Shown: positions 6,867 through 15,900 of the stretch, in pieces
Position numbering within the stretch: position 1 is the first letter of the stretch
Layout of the letters: each line of letters opens with the position of its first letter
NCBI GenBank assembly: GCA_946555455.1
Contig: CAMNSU010000006.1
Coordinates: 1-64,000 of the forward strand
Direction of reading: 5' to 3'
From: an uncultured Clostridia bacterium
Lineage (GTDB): Bacteria; Bacillota; Clostridia; RUG12999
DNA length: 64,000 nt
Translations under genes and position numbers: made by a program
Notes under the pieces: model-generated
The model's database searches: none
Told to the model about the DNA's origin: nothing
The model's input: the letters and a program-made list of their open reading frames with translations, nothing else

Positions 6867-8612
6867 CTATTTATTTTCATGCCATCGTTCTTTTAACATA
6901 TACGCTGCCATTTTGGGTTGACGCTGGCGTGTAAACACGCCTTTTTTATTGCCGCCGACCCGTGTAATACCCTGTTTGGTTGCAAAATCGGCAAATGCCC
7001 AGATATGCTCGCCAATCACAAATTCCAACCGGTCAAACACTGCTTGAAACCGGCGTATCATTTCACATTGATATTCTTCTGTGAACATCACGGGCGGGTC
7101 TTGATGAAATCCGGCTATGGTATCCGCGCCGAATTCTGTCATAATCAGCGGTTTATGATATTTTTCATACCACATACGCAGCCGGTGTTCCAACTGCCGG
7201 TCAATCACTTCTAAATGCCCCGGGTCATTATACCAAGAATTGTAGCCATTCACACAGATAAAATCAAACAGTTGTCCCACGCGATCCTCTGCCGGATTGA
7301 CGTTCATCACAATAGTCACAGGGCGGTATTTCTCCAGCCGCCGCATTTCCGCTGCAACCGCTTCAAAATAAGGCAGAGCATTTTCTTCTTGTGTTTTTGC
7401 TTCGTTCGCCACACTCCACGCCACAACACAAGGATGATTCTTGTCCCGCACATAGAGTTCCCGCAGCACTTGCAAATGATGTTCTAACACTTCTCCCGAC
7501 GCCCGATTCGGGCAAAAAACCTGTTCTCCTTCTTTGAAAAAGTTAAAACCGACTGCCGTTGTTTCGTCAATCACCACGATTCCTTCCCTGTCTGCAAGGT
7601 CCATCCATTCTTCTGCATAAGGATAATGAGAGGTACGCACAGAATTGGCGCCCAACCACCGGAGCAGGTTAAAATCTTTTACAATAATCGGCAAATCCAG
7701 ACCTTTGCCTTTGATATCCATATCCTCATGTTTGCCAAAGCCTTTGAAATAAAACGGTTTCCCATTGATGAGAAAATGATTTCCCTTCACTTCTACCGTC
7801 CGTACCCCAAACGGCTGACGGTATAAATCTTCTCCGCTGTGCACCTCCAACGTATACAGATACCCTTTCCCAGGCTGCCAAAGCTGCACATTTTCTATTG
7901 AAACTTTGCCGGTTGCGCCCGTTTGCCGTGCCACTTCCTGCCCGTCCATGTCTAAAATACGCACTTGCACCTGCCCGTCCGATTCCACTTCATAGGAAAC
8001 GATTCCCTGCGTTCCTTCCCATGAAGTGTTGATTGTAACATCACGAATATAGTCCTTTGGCGTACAATATAGGCGCACCGGCCGGTGGATTCCGGCATAG
8101 TTAAAGAAATCATGAAAATATTCCTGCACACGGTATCCTTCCGGATAACGGTCGTCAAACGCTGTTTTGACCTCGCCGGGCGGCAGCGTTGTCCAGTCCA
8201 GCACATTATTCACCGCAACGGTCAAACGGTTATTCCCGCCGATATTGACATATGCGCTGACATCCGCTTCAAACGGCAGGTATCCTCCTTTATGCTGCAT
8301 ACAGCAGCTTCCGTTGACCCACACCTGTGCTTTATGCGTTGCACTGCCAAAGCGCAGCACTACCCGTTTTTCTTTCCAGCCGGCAGGCACATAAAATTCT
8401 GTTTCATACCAGACGTCTCCGATAAAATCACGCAATCGGCTGTCTTGCGTGATATCATTATAGCTGCTCGGAACAGGCATTGATATCGTATCTTCCGGCA
8501 GTTTTCGCTGCCAATTTTCCTCTCTGCCGCAATTCTCCCAGTCCGCTTTAAATTTCCAAACGCCGCATAGGTCTTTTACCTCCCGCACTTCGTTTTCTCT
8601 TGGCAATAACAT
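6867..8612 (-). CDS. uidA: Beta-glucuronidase, glycoside hydrolase family 2
   Basis: The 581-residue protein has the GH2 layout: sugar-binding jelly roll (~1-180), Ig-like domain (~185-275) and TIM barrel (~275-581). The acid/base is E404 in SVANEA and the nucleophile E493 in MTEFGAD. N555 and K557 in GNKKGVFTR match the Asn-x-Lys pair that recognises the glucuronate carboxylate in E. coli GusA (N566, K568), so glucuronidase rather than galactosidase is favoured. The loop after the VGFN block (~357-373) is shorter than in E. coli. There is no signal peptide, so it acts in the cytoplasm. AAGGGGA precedes the ATG. It is the last gene of the glycan operon, 70 bases after the SLH gene, and probably releases glucuronic acid from imported oligosaccharides. 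Confidence 0.9.
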   Translation of the reverse strand: MLLPRENEVREVKDLCGVWKFKADWENCGREENWQRKLPEDTISMPVPSSYNDITQDSRLRDFIGDVWYETEFYVPAGWKEKRVVLRFGSATHKAQVWVNGSCCMQHKGGYLPFEADVSAYVNIGGNNRLTVAVNNVLDWTTLPPGEVKTAFDDRYPEGYRVQEYFHDFFNYAGIHRPVRLYCTPKDYIRDVTINTSWEGTQGIVSYEVESDGQVQVRILDMDGQEVARQTGATGKVSIENVQLWQPGKGYLYTLEVHSGEDLYRQPFGVRTVEVKGNHFLINGKPFYFKGFGKHEDMDIKGKGLDLPIIVKDFNLLRWLGANSVRTSHYPYAEEWMDLADREGIVVIDETTAVGFNFFKEGEQVFCPNRASGEVLEHHLQVLRELYVRDKNHPCVVAWSVANEAKTQEENALPYFEAVAAEMRRLEKYRPVTIVMNVNPAEDRVGQLFDFICVNGYNSWYNDPGHLEVIDRQLEHRLRMWYEKYHKPLIMTEFGADTIAGFHQDPPVMFTEEYQCEMIRRFQAVFDRLEFVIGEHIWAFADFATKQGITRVGGNKKGVFTRQRQPKMAAYMLKERWHENK

Positions 8613-8634
8613 TCGTTTGCTTCCCCTTTCATGG

Positions 8635-8662
8635 ATAAATAAGGGGCGGCATATGCCGCCCC
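8635..8662 (-). terminator. Hairpin between the SLH gene and uidA
   Basis: GGGGCGGC/GCCGCCCC with a 4-base ATAT loop is followed on the minus strand by TTATTTAT. The weak U-tract suggests partial termination or an mRNA stability element, which could lower uidA expression relative to upstream genes. Confidence 0.55.
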
Positions 8663-8682
8663 CTCTCGCTTGTGTATCCGAA

Positions 8683-11283
8683 TTAATTGTAAATCATAAC
8701 GTCTGTGAGTTCTCCATATTTAATGTGCACTACCACAATAGAAGGATTGTCCGGATAGTTTTCCAAATCCCGAATATCCGTCAACTCTCCAACTTGTACA
8801 TGCGGCTCTTCTTTTTCGTCATAGACAGCGTATTTCGCTTTATCCGTCAAATAATATTCCTCTGCGCCGCTTCCGCGGAACCGGAATTTGACAAGATTGC
8901 CGTCTATTTTCACAACCGTTCCAATTCCCGCGCGATATTGTCCGTTGTTTGACTGATTCTTTGCCGTGGGATTGTCGGTTGGTAAATACTTGTCTTCGGA
9001 GCGGTCATATAGAAGCTGCACAAAATCCGCTTCACCATTGCTAATACCATGGCGAATCACGTCGCCTTCTTCGACTGTATAGGTAGTAGCGGTTGTTCCA
9101 GGGCTTTTGGTCTGATTGGGATTATAGTTTGTGTGTTTCAAATCTGCTTCTGCTGTTCCAATGACAGACGCTTCTTTTCCATCTTTGATTTCATATAGCT
9201 TTTGTACGCTGTCCCCATCGCTGTTCAACGCCATTCCAAATGATTTCACCATGGACATGTTTGTACTATACAATAGTTCTGTTTTCAAGTCCACCGTACG
9301 TACAATAACCTCGCCTTGCATACTGTCGGAATAGGCGTAAATATCAGGACTGTATTGATTTCTGTTGGAATAGATACTCATTTTGCTGATTTTGTAGGAC
9401 GCATCGTCATCATATTTCTCTTTTTTAGACGGTACTGTAAAAACAACCGTATCCGGCGATATGATGATTTGGTTGTTAAAGCTTCGTGAAGAAGAAAAAT
9501 AGTCCACGCTGCTTAGTTTGCCCAAATGTCTTAGTCCTATGTCATCTTTATTCTCCGACGGCATATCCAGTTCGCTGACTTTCCCGTCGCTGTCCAGTTT
9601 ATACCGAATGACTTTTCTGATAAATTGGTCGGCGTCCTCATACGCCGCCAAAAACGCCTGTACTGTCACCAGTTCTTCATCTACCAAAATGCGACCGTTG
9701 CGTGTTTTCACGCCGGTTTTCAGTATCGTCCCGTCTGCCGTTAAAATTTTTGCCTGTAACTCCGTCGAAAGGTTTGTTTCCATGGCTGTTTTGATGAGAT
9801 AACCCACTTTCCAGACAGTGGATACCGCAGCAGAGTCATAGGCGGCAATACGTCCGTCTTTGTCTAAATAGAACGTGCCCTCCATACCAAGTTTCAGTTC
9901 ATGCCCGTTTTTCATGTAGGCATAATATTCCTCCGTCAGCCGGTAATCGCTGCCACTCACCGCAATCCGATAGGTGTCCGCCCCTGCGCCTTCTTCAATC
10001 CGGTCAATGGTTCCCTGCGCCGATTGGTCGGATACAATGATTTCTGTGAAATCTCCCTCCACGCTTTTTGCAACGGACAAAACATTCCATTCTTTGATAG
10101 CGTCCAGACCGATTTCCGCTCCTGCCGTATTCCGAATGCTGTAGTGTTCACTGTTTATGTCTAAATCAATTACCTGTGCGCCGATTTTGTCCGTGATAAC
10201 AGCATTTTTCGCGGATACAGCATTGGCAACCGTGACATGATAGTCTTTCACAATCATGGTCTCAATACCGTTTCCGTTGTCAATCAAACGGATATATCCG
10301 CTTTGGCTCAAATCCGGCAAATGGTCAGCATAGCGGTTGTTATAAAGAATATTCGGTGAACCGGAGAACTTCTCCGTGCATTTCTTTTCCGCTTCATCAT
10401 AATAGGTAATACCGTCCGATTCCACTGAAATCAACTTTTCCAGATTTACCGTTATCGTGGAAGCACGCCGATTTTCCAAACAAAACAGCAGTGTATTTTC
10501 TTCATCTGTCTTGTAGTATGCCGTAACAGACAGCCCAATCATATCAAACACGGCTAAATTTGTTTCTGCGTCCAGCGCAAACTGCACCTCTCCGATACGG
10601 ACATACGCTTTATCCGTCCGCACTTCCGGATAGAGCGATACGCCGTTTGCCGATTGTACCACGCCGGTATACTGCTCCATATTCAGTACGGCATTGAGAA
10701 TCGTTTTGCCCTTTACTACGTTATAATCTGTGTTTACGCCATATTGTATCTGCTCCATTACGTCTGTTTCCAGCGCGTTATATACCATGGTTACAAGCTG
10801 CGCCGCTGCCGATTTTGCAGAGGAAGCGCCTTTCAGCAATCCCAGCGAACCGGCTTTTGCAAGATATTGTCCTGCCGGCGTCACTTTTTCATAGCCCAAC
10901 AGCCGAATCAAAATCGCTGCCGCTTCTTCCGTCGTAATCGCATTGTTGGGGAAAAACTGCGACGCGCCATCGCCGCGCACAAGTCCATATGCCGCAAGTT
11001 TATTCACTGCTGCCGCATCGGAAGTGCCTGCTGCAACATCTGTAAAATAAGCCATGTTGCCATAGTCTGTGGTGTCCTTACTATATATATTTGAAACCAT
11101 TTTTGCAAACTGTGCGCGCGTCATGGAATCCGCTTTTGCTGACGCCGCGTCAATGAGTCCCAAATTCACACAAACCGCTTGCGCTCTTCCGCTGCTGTCT
11201 TCTTCCACGGCAAAGCCGGGCGCCGGAATGGTTATCGCAAGCAATATACCTGCAAGAACAATCGAAAGCAATTTCTTTTTCAT
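8683..11283 (-). CDS. Exported SLH-domain protein with a long C-terminal region of unknown function
   Basis: This 866-residue protein has a signal peptide (~1-25, ending GFAVEE). An SLH region at about 30-180 holds S-layer homology-type pieces (MTRAQFAKMVSNIY, YFTDVAAGTSDAAAVNKLAA, NNAITTEEAAAILIRLLGYE). The remaining ~680 residues are beta-rich with no catalytic motif that I recognise. They contain repeating short strand-turn patterns (for example GTIDRIEEG and GVVQSANG) that may be small beta domains. It starts one base after the stop of the preceding SLH gene, so translation is probably coupled. A surface role in binding the polymer is likely but not proven. Confidence 0.8.
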   Translation of the reverse strand: MKKKLLSIVLAGILLAITIPAPGFAVEEDSSGRAQAVCVNLGLIDAASAKADSMTRAQFAKMVSNIYSKDTTDYGNMAYFTDVAAGTSDAAAVNKLAAYGLVRGDGASQFFPNNAITTEEAAAILIRLLGYEKVTPAGQYLAKAGSLGLLKGASSAKSAAAQLVTMVYNALETDVMEQIQYGVNTDYNVVKGKTILNAVLNMEQYTGVVQSANGVSLYPEVRTDKAYVRIGEVQFALDAETNLAVFDMIGLSVTAYYKTDEENTLLFCLENRRASTITVNLEKLISVESDGITYYDEAEKKCTEKFSGSPNILYNNRYADHLPDLSQSGYIRLIDNGNGIETMIVKDYHVTVANAVSAKNAVITDKIGAQVIDLDINSEHYSIRNTAGAEIGLDAIKEWNVLSVAKSVEGDFTEIIVSDQSAQGTIDRIEEGAGADTYRIAVSGSDYRLTEEYYAYMKNGHELKLGMEGTFYLDKDGRIAAYDSAAVSTVWKVGYLIKTAMETNLSTELQAKILTADGTILKTGVKTRNGRILVDEELVTVQAFLAAYEDADQFIRKVIRYKLDSDGKVSELDMPSENKDDIGLRHLGKLSSVDYFSSSRSFNNQIIISPDTVVFTVPSKKEKYDDDASYKISKMSIYSNRNQYSPDIYAYSDSMQGEVIVRTVDLKTELLYSTNMSMVKSFGMALNSDGDSVQKLYEIKDGKEASVIGTAEADLKHTNYNPNQTKSPGTTATTYTVEEGDVIRHGISNGEADFVQLLYDRSEDKYLPTDNPTAKNQSNNGQYRAGIGTVVKIDGNLVKFRFRGSGAEEYYLTDKAKYAVYDEKEEPHVQVGELTDIRDLENYPDNPSIVVVHIKYGELTDVMIYN

Positions 11284-11284
11284 G

Positions 11285-12973
11285 TTATTGTGCCACTCCT
11301 TTCAACTGCAGCATGTTATAAATCAACTTCGCCGCTTCCGCGCGGGTCGTTTTTGCCAGCGGCCGAAACGCGCCGTCCTCATACCCTTTGACAAGATTCA
11401 TCTTTTTGAACACCCGCGCCGCCGGCATCGCATATTCCGCAATCATGGTCTGGTCTTCAAACGCCATGGCTGCAATATCCGTATCCATGGTCACATTGGT
11501 GAGCCGCAGTGCCCGAAATGCTATGGTAACCATATCCTGACGGGTAATATCCTCTCCGACGCCAAACCAACTGTCTGACATACCGCTGACAATGTGGTTT
11601 TTTGCCGCTGCCCGAATGGTATCATAGTACCAATCGCCTTCTTTTACATCTCCAAACGGCAGTACATAAGAACTGTCATCCGTTAATTTTAATGCCGTCA
11701 TGAGCATTTTCACAAATTCCTCCCGCGTCACATTGTCGTCGGGTGCAAATTCTGTTTCGGTTTTTCCGTTGATAACGCCTGTCTGTTTGAGATAGACAAT
11801 AGCGTCTTTTGCCCACGCCACCTGTCCAATATCCGTAAATCCACCCGGTGCTGTAGGCTGATTGGACGGTTCAGGCGTGACAAGCGGCGTGGTCGGACTC
11901 ACCGGCGGGAGATAAGAGCCGCCTACTGACGCGCCTCCGCCCACAGAATGACTGCCGCCGCCGGTTCCACCACCACCGGTTCCACCGCCACTACCGGTAC
12001 CGGCAGCGTTCAGCGCCGTTGTAAATGCCTCTGCCAACGCCTCCGGCGTTGTCGCGCCGGAATTCACCAATGCCTGACGTACCGAAGCAGGTTTTCCTTT
12101 GGCAACATAAGCACTGTAATCAATGCCAAGCTTGCTGCCCTGTTGCTGCAAAATCGCTTCCACATGCCCTGTCCCCACAGATTTATAGCCTGTGATAAGA
12201 TTGGTATAGAGCAACGTCTCAAACCGCTGCGCCGCACTCTGCGCAGAAGTGAATCCTTTGCCCAGCATGAGTCCGTTCACACCTGCTATTCCCTTTGTCG
12301 AAAGATTGTTCCGGTATTGCTGCACAGCTTCCTCCGAAACGCCAATCATTCCAAGGTATTGCAATTTTCCCGCGTCCGTGATTCCTGAAACATTTTGGTT
12401 TAACGCCGCCAGCACGGTTAATTCCTTGATTTTTGCGTCCATTTCATTCAGGTCTTTGAATCTGCCGCCTGCTTTTACGAATGCATATAATCCGTTATAG
12501 ACGTCTGTTTTTGAAATTTTATCATATATCGGCAGGTTCAATCCCAGTTCTTTTCCCTCCATCGCCTGCTGTACATCCGCCGCGCTTTGCGCTGCATGAA
12601 TTTCTTCCAGTATATCCCCTTTGACCTTCACGTCCGGCAGTTCCAGCGGACCGCTTTGTTTTTCCGCTTCCAGCGACGTTATTTCATAACGAAAACTGCC
12701 GCCGCGCCAATCAGGGTTTCCTGTGAAATGAAAGCGGTAACTGCCGCCCTCACCGGAAATCATCTGGTCCACATGTAAAACAGCGGTTTCACCTTCTCTG
12801 TAAATTGTCAATGCCACCGGTTTTCCCTGCGCTGCGTCCGAAAGCGTGCCGGAAATGGTGATTTCCACTTTACTGCCCACAAGCTGCGTATCGATTTCCG
12901 GCATGGCATACACGCTTGTAGCAACCATGCACAAAATCAGCAGCAATGCGGCAACTCCTGTTCTTTTTTTCAT
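11285..12973 (-). CDS. Exported protein with C-terminal triple SLH anchor
   Basis: The protein has 562 residues from the ATG at 12973, which has AAAGGGGGCGTG upstream; a longer frame from 13012 lacks a site. A signal peptide (~1-24) is followed by a beta-sandwich-like domain, a helical region (~125-320), a Gly/Ser/Thr-rich linker (~325-375) and three SLH repeats (~385-560: FTDIGQVAWAKDAI, FGDVKEGDWYYDTI, FEDQTMIAEYAMPA). SLH repeats bind secondary cell-wall polymers and hold the protein at the surface. It sits 16 bases after the giant multidomain gene, so the two surface proteins are co-expressed. No enzyme motif was seen. Confidence 0.82.
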   Translation of the reverse strand: MKKRTGVAALLLILCMVATSVYAMPEIDTQLVGSKVEITISGTLSDAAQGKPVALTIYREGETAVLHVDQMISGEGGSYRFHFTGNPDWRGGSFRYEITSLEAEKQSGPLELPDVKVKGDILEEIHAAQSAADVQQAMEGKELGLNLPIYDKISKTDVYNGLYAFVKAGGRFKDLNEMDAKIKELTVLAALNQNVSGITDAGKLQYLGMIGVSEEAVQQYRNNLSTKGIAGVNGLMLGKGFTSAQSAAQRFETLLYTNLITGYKSVGTGHVEAILQQQGSKLGIDYSAYVAKGKPASVRQALVNSGATTPEALAEAFTTALNAAGTGSGGGTGGGGTGGGSHSVGGGASVGGSYLPPVSPTTPLVTPEPSNQPTAPGGFTDIGQVAWAKDAIVYLKQTGVINGKTETEFAPDDNVTREEFVKMLMTALKLTDDSSYVLPFGDVKEGDWYYDTIRAAAKNHIVSGMSDSWFGVGEDITRQDMVTIAFRALRLTNVTMDTDIAAMAFEDQTMIAEYAMPAARVFKKMNLVKGYEDGAFRPLAKTTRAEAAKLIYNMLQLKGVAQ

Positions 12974-12989
12974 TTCTCTCACGCCCCCT

Positions 12990-15900
12990 TTATTGCACAA
13001 TCGCTGGTACATACATCACCGGTCGGTGTGTATCGCTGTCCAGCACAATGATTTTTACAAAAGACGCTTCTCCTTTGTCTACCGGCAGTTTCAGTTCCCG
13101 TCCATCGGTACCTTTTGCCACAGATTCTTCCTGCTCCGTAATTTCCTGCACCATATAATTCTCCGGCGTTCCAACACATTTTGCCATCAAAATCAACATG
13201 GTTTTATCTTCCTCTGTTGTATTTATCAGCTGCAGCGTCACCTGTCCGTTTGCCGTTCCCACAGCGACAGCTTGATAATCCATGGTTTTTACAGTAAATG
13301 TAATCTGTGCAGGATAAATTGCTTTGCCTGTCGTATCCGTCAGCCCTACGACGGATAGCGTATAGGTTTCGCCCGGATATAAACTTTGCTGCGGACGAAC
13401 CACCAAAGTGTCGCCAAACCCTGCCAGCGACAACCTTGCCGGAATCATTTCACCGCCGGCGCCGACAAACTTTGCCTGTGCGCCAACCGGATTCACAACG
13501 TCGCTGTATTCCACCACTGCGGCGCTGTCCGGCTCCACATTACTGCTGCCATTCGCCGGCGTAGCGGAAAGATACCCTGCCTCACCCGCCTCACGCAATG
13601 TAATGGCATAAATATTTGTGGAAATGGGATTGCCGCTCTTTCCATAATAAAATTCAATGGAATTGGCGTCTTTCGTCCATGATTCTGCCGGTGTACCGGA
13701 AGCGGCTGTCATTAACTCATTATAATTCATGCCGACATTTTTCAGCGTGAACACGCTGCCGTCGTCCCCTACAATGTAAACGTCCATTTTCGGCGCCGCG
13801 CCATAATCCATCACAAACGTCATGTCATAGGTGGTGTTTTTATGATATACCCATGTGCCATCTGTTTTGTCCTTGCCGCTGCCCGCATAATCGCCGATAC
13901 CAATTTTACCGTCTTTGATTGCCAACAGCGTCATTTGATTCTTGGTACCGTTATTATCTGTACAATATCGCATTCTCATATTGGCGCCGGAATTTTCCTC
14001 CGCCGTGATTTTCATTTTTGTATAGAGCACTATTTTGTTGTGATATGCGCTGAATTTCTGCGGCGCTGTAACACGGAAATTGGGGTCGTCGTTGCTGTTG
14101 GGTTCCACGCGCATAAATGGAACGCCGTTTTCCTGTTTCACACGTATGGTACTGTTTTTCACGGAAAACGTAAATCCATCTCCATTTGGTGGCTGCGTAT
14201 CCGCCGCCATACCGGAAAAATTGATGGAACGGTTCATACCGGCTTTTTGCGTCGTAAACGAAAACGTCAGCGGCGGCTGTATGCCGCGTCCTGCGTTATC
14301 TTTTGCGCTGCTTGCAATGGATAATGTATATCCGCTTTCCACATCAAATGCGCTGTGCGCTACCGCAACAGTATTTTCCGCAATCTGTGATAAATCCTTG
14401 TCGTAGACTGTCACCGCGGTTCCGTTTCCCTTTTGCAGCGTAATTTTCCCTGAAAGATTGCCGGCGTCGACAGTGGTCGAAAATTGCAGCGTAATTGCCG
14501 CTGACAAACTGACATTCGTTGTCTTTCCGCCGTTAAAACTTTCCACAAGAAATGCCGCTTTTGTCGTGAACCGGAAAGAACGCGTTGCTGAAATCGCTGT
14601 TCCTGCATTATCCTTTGCAGTCTCCAACAGTTCCAGTGTATAGGTCGCAGAAGGCGAAAAATTGTTGCCTGTCACTTTCACTGTTTTCGCGTCCATCTGC
14701 GCAATCCGCGCTGCCGGAATCGTTTCCGCCGCACCGCCTTCTTTGGTTATCGTGATTTGATTTGCTAAATTTGCCGCGTCCACTTTGGTGGAAAATGCAA
14801 TGGTAATATCGCCTCCCAGTTCCACCTCTGTGGTCGTGCCGCCATTAAATGTTTGCACGGTAAATTCATCTTTTGTGGTAAATGTATAGGCAGCCGTATC
14901 GCTGAACACCGTACCGGCATTATCTGCTGCCGACGGGTCTACAATAACCGTATAAGTAGTCGCTTTGTCAAACGTATTGCCGGTGATGGTAATGCCACTT
15001 GCTCCGTTTTGTACAATGCGGCTGTCCGCAATGGTCTGCGCTGCTCCGCCCTGCGGCTGTAGTTTGATTTTGCCCGACAAATTCGCTTTGTTCACCTCGG
15101 TGGTGAACACAATAGAAATGTCGTCCGTCCAACCGATGTCGGTTGTCTTTCCGGCATTGAACGAGTTAATTTGAAATGCCGCAAGCGCTGCGCTCGTTTC
15201 AAAGGTAAATGTTTTTGTGCCGGAAATCGCAGTTCCGTTGGTATCCGCCGCGGTATCCTTTAACGCCAACGTGTAGGTCGCGGAGGCGTCAAATTCATTT
15301 CCTGTGATTGTTACGCCGTTTTCTCCGTTTTGCACAATGCGCGCCGCGTCCAGATTCATTGCTGCGCCGCCCTGTTTTTGCAGCGTGATTTGATTCGCCA
15401 ACGCCGCCGCTGTCACAGGCGTGGAAAAGGTGACTGTCAGATTTGCATTACGTCCGATATCACTGGTCACGCCGCCGTTAAAATCACTAACCGTAAACGG
15501 CGGATATACTGTCCGGAACGAAAACGTCCGTGTGCCGGAAAGTTTCATGCCCACGCGGTCTGCCGCGGCTGCGTCAAATATCAATTTATACGCTGTTCCA
15601 TATGCCAGTTCCGCCGCCGGTACGATATGGATTCCGTTTGCTCCGTTTTGCACGATTTCCGCATTTGTCAAAACGGCGGGAGTCTCTTCCCCTTTTTGCA
15701 AGGAAACCATTCCAAACAAATCTTCCGCCCGAAGCGGCGAAGAAAACGTCACCGGTATTGCCGCATTCACCGCAATACCTTCTGCCGTGCCGCCATTGAC
15801 CGTTGTCACTTCAAAATCAGGGAAATTGTCGTGCATTTCCAATTCATAGATGTCCGCAAATATTGGTTTATCGTTGGTCGCAAAGTAAAATTCAATGGAA

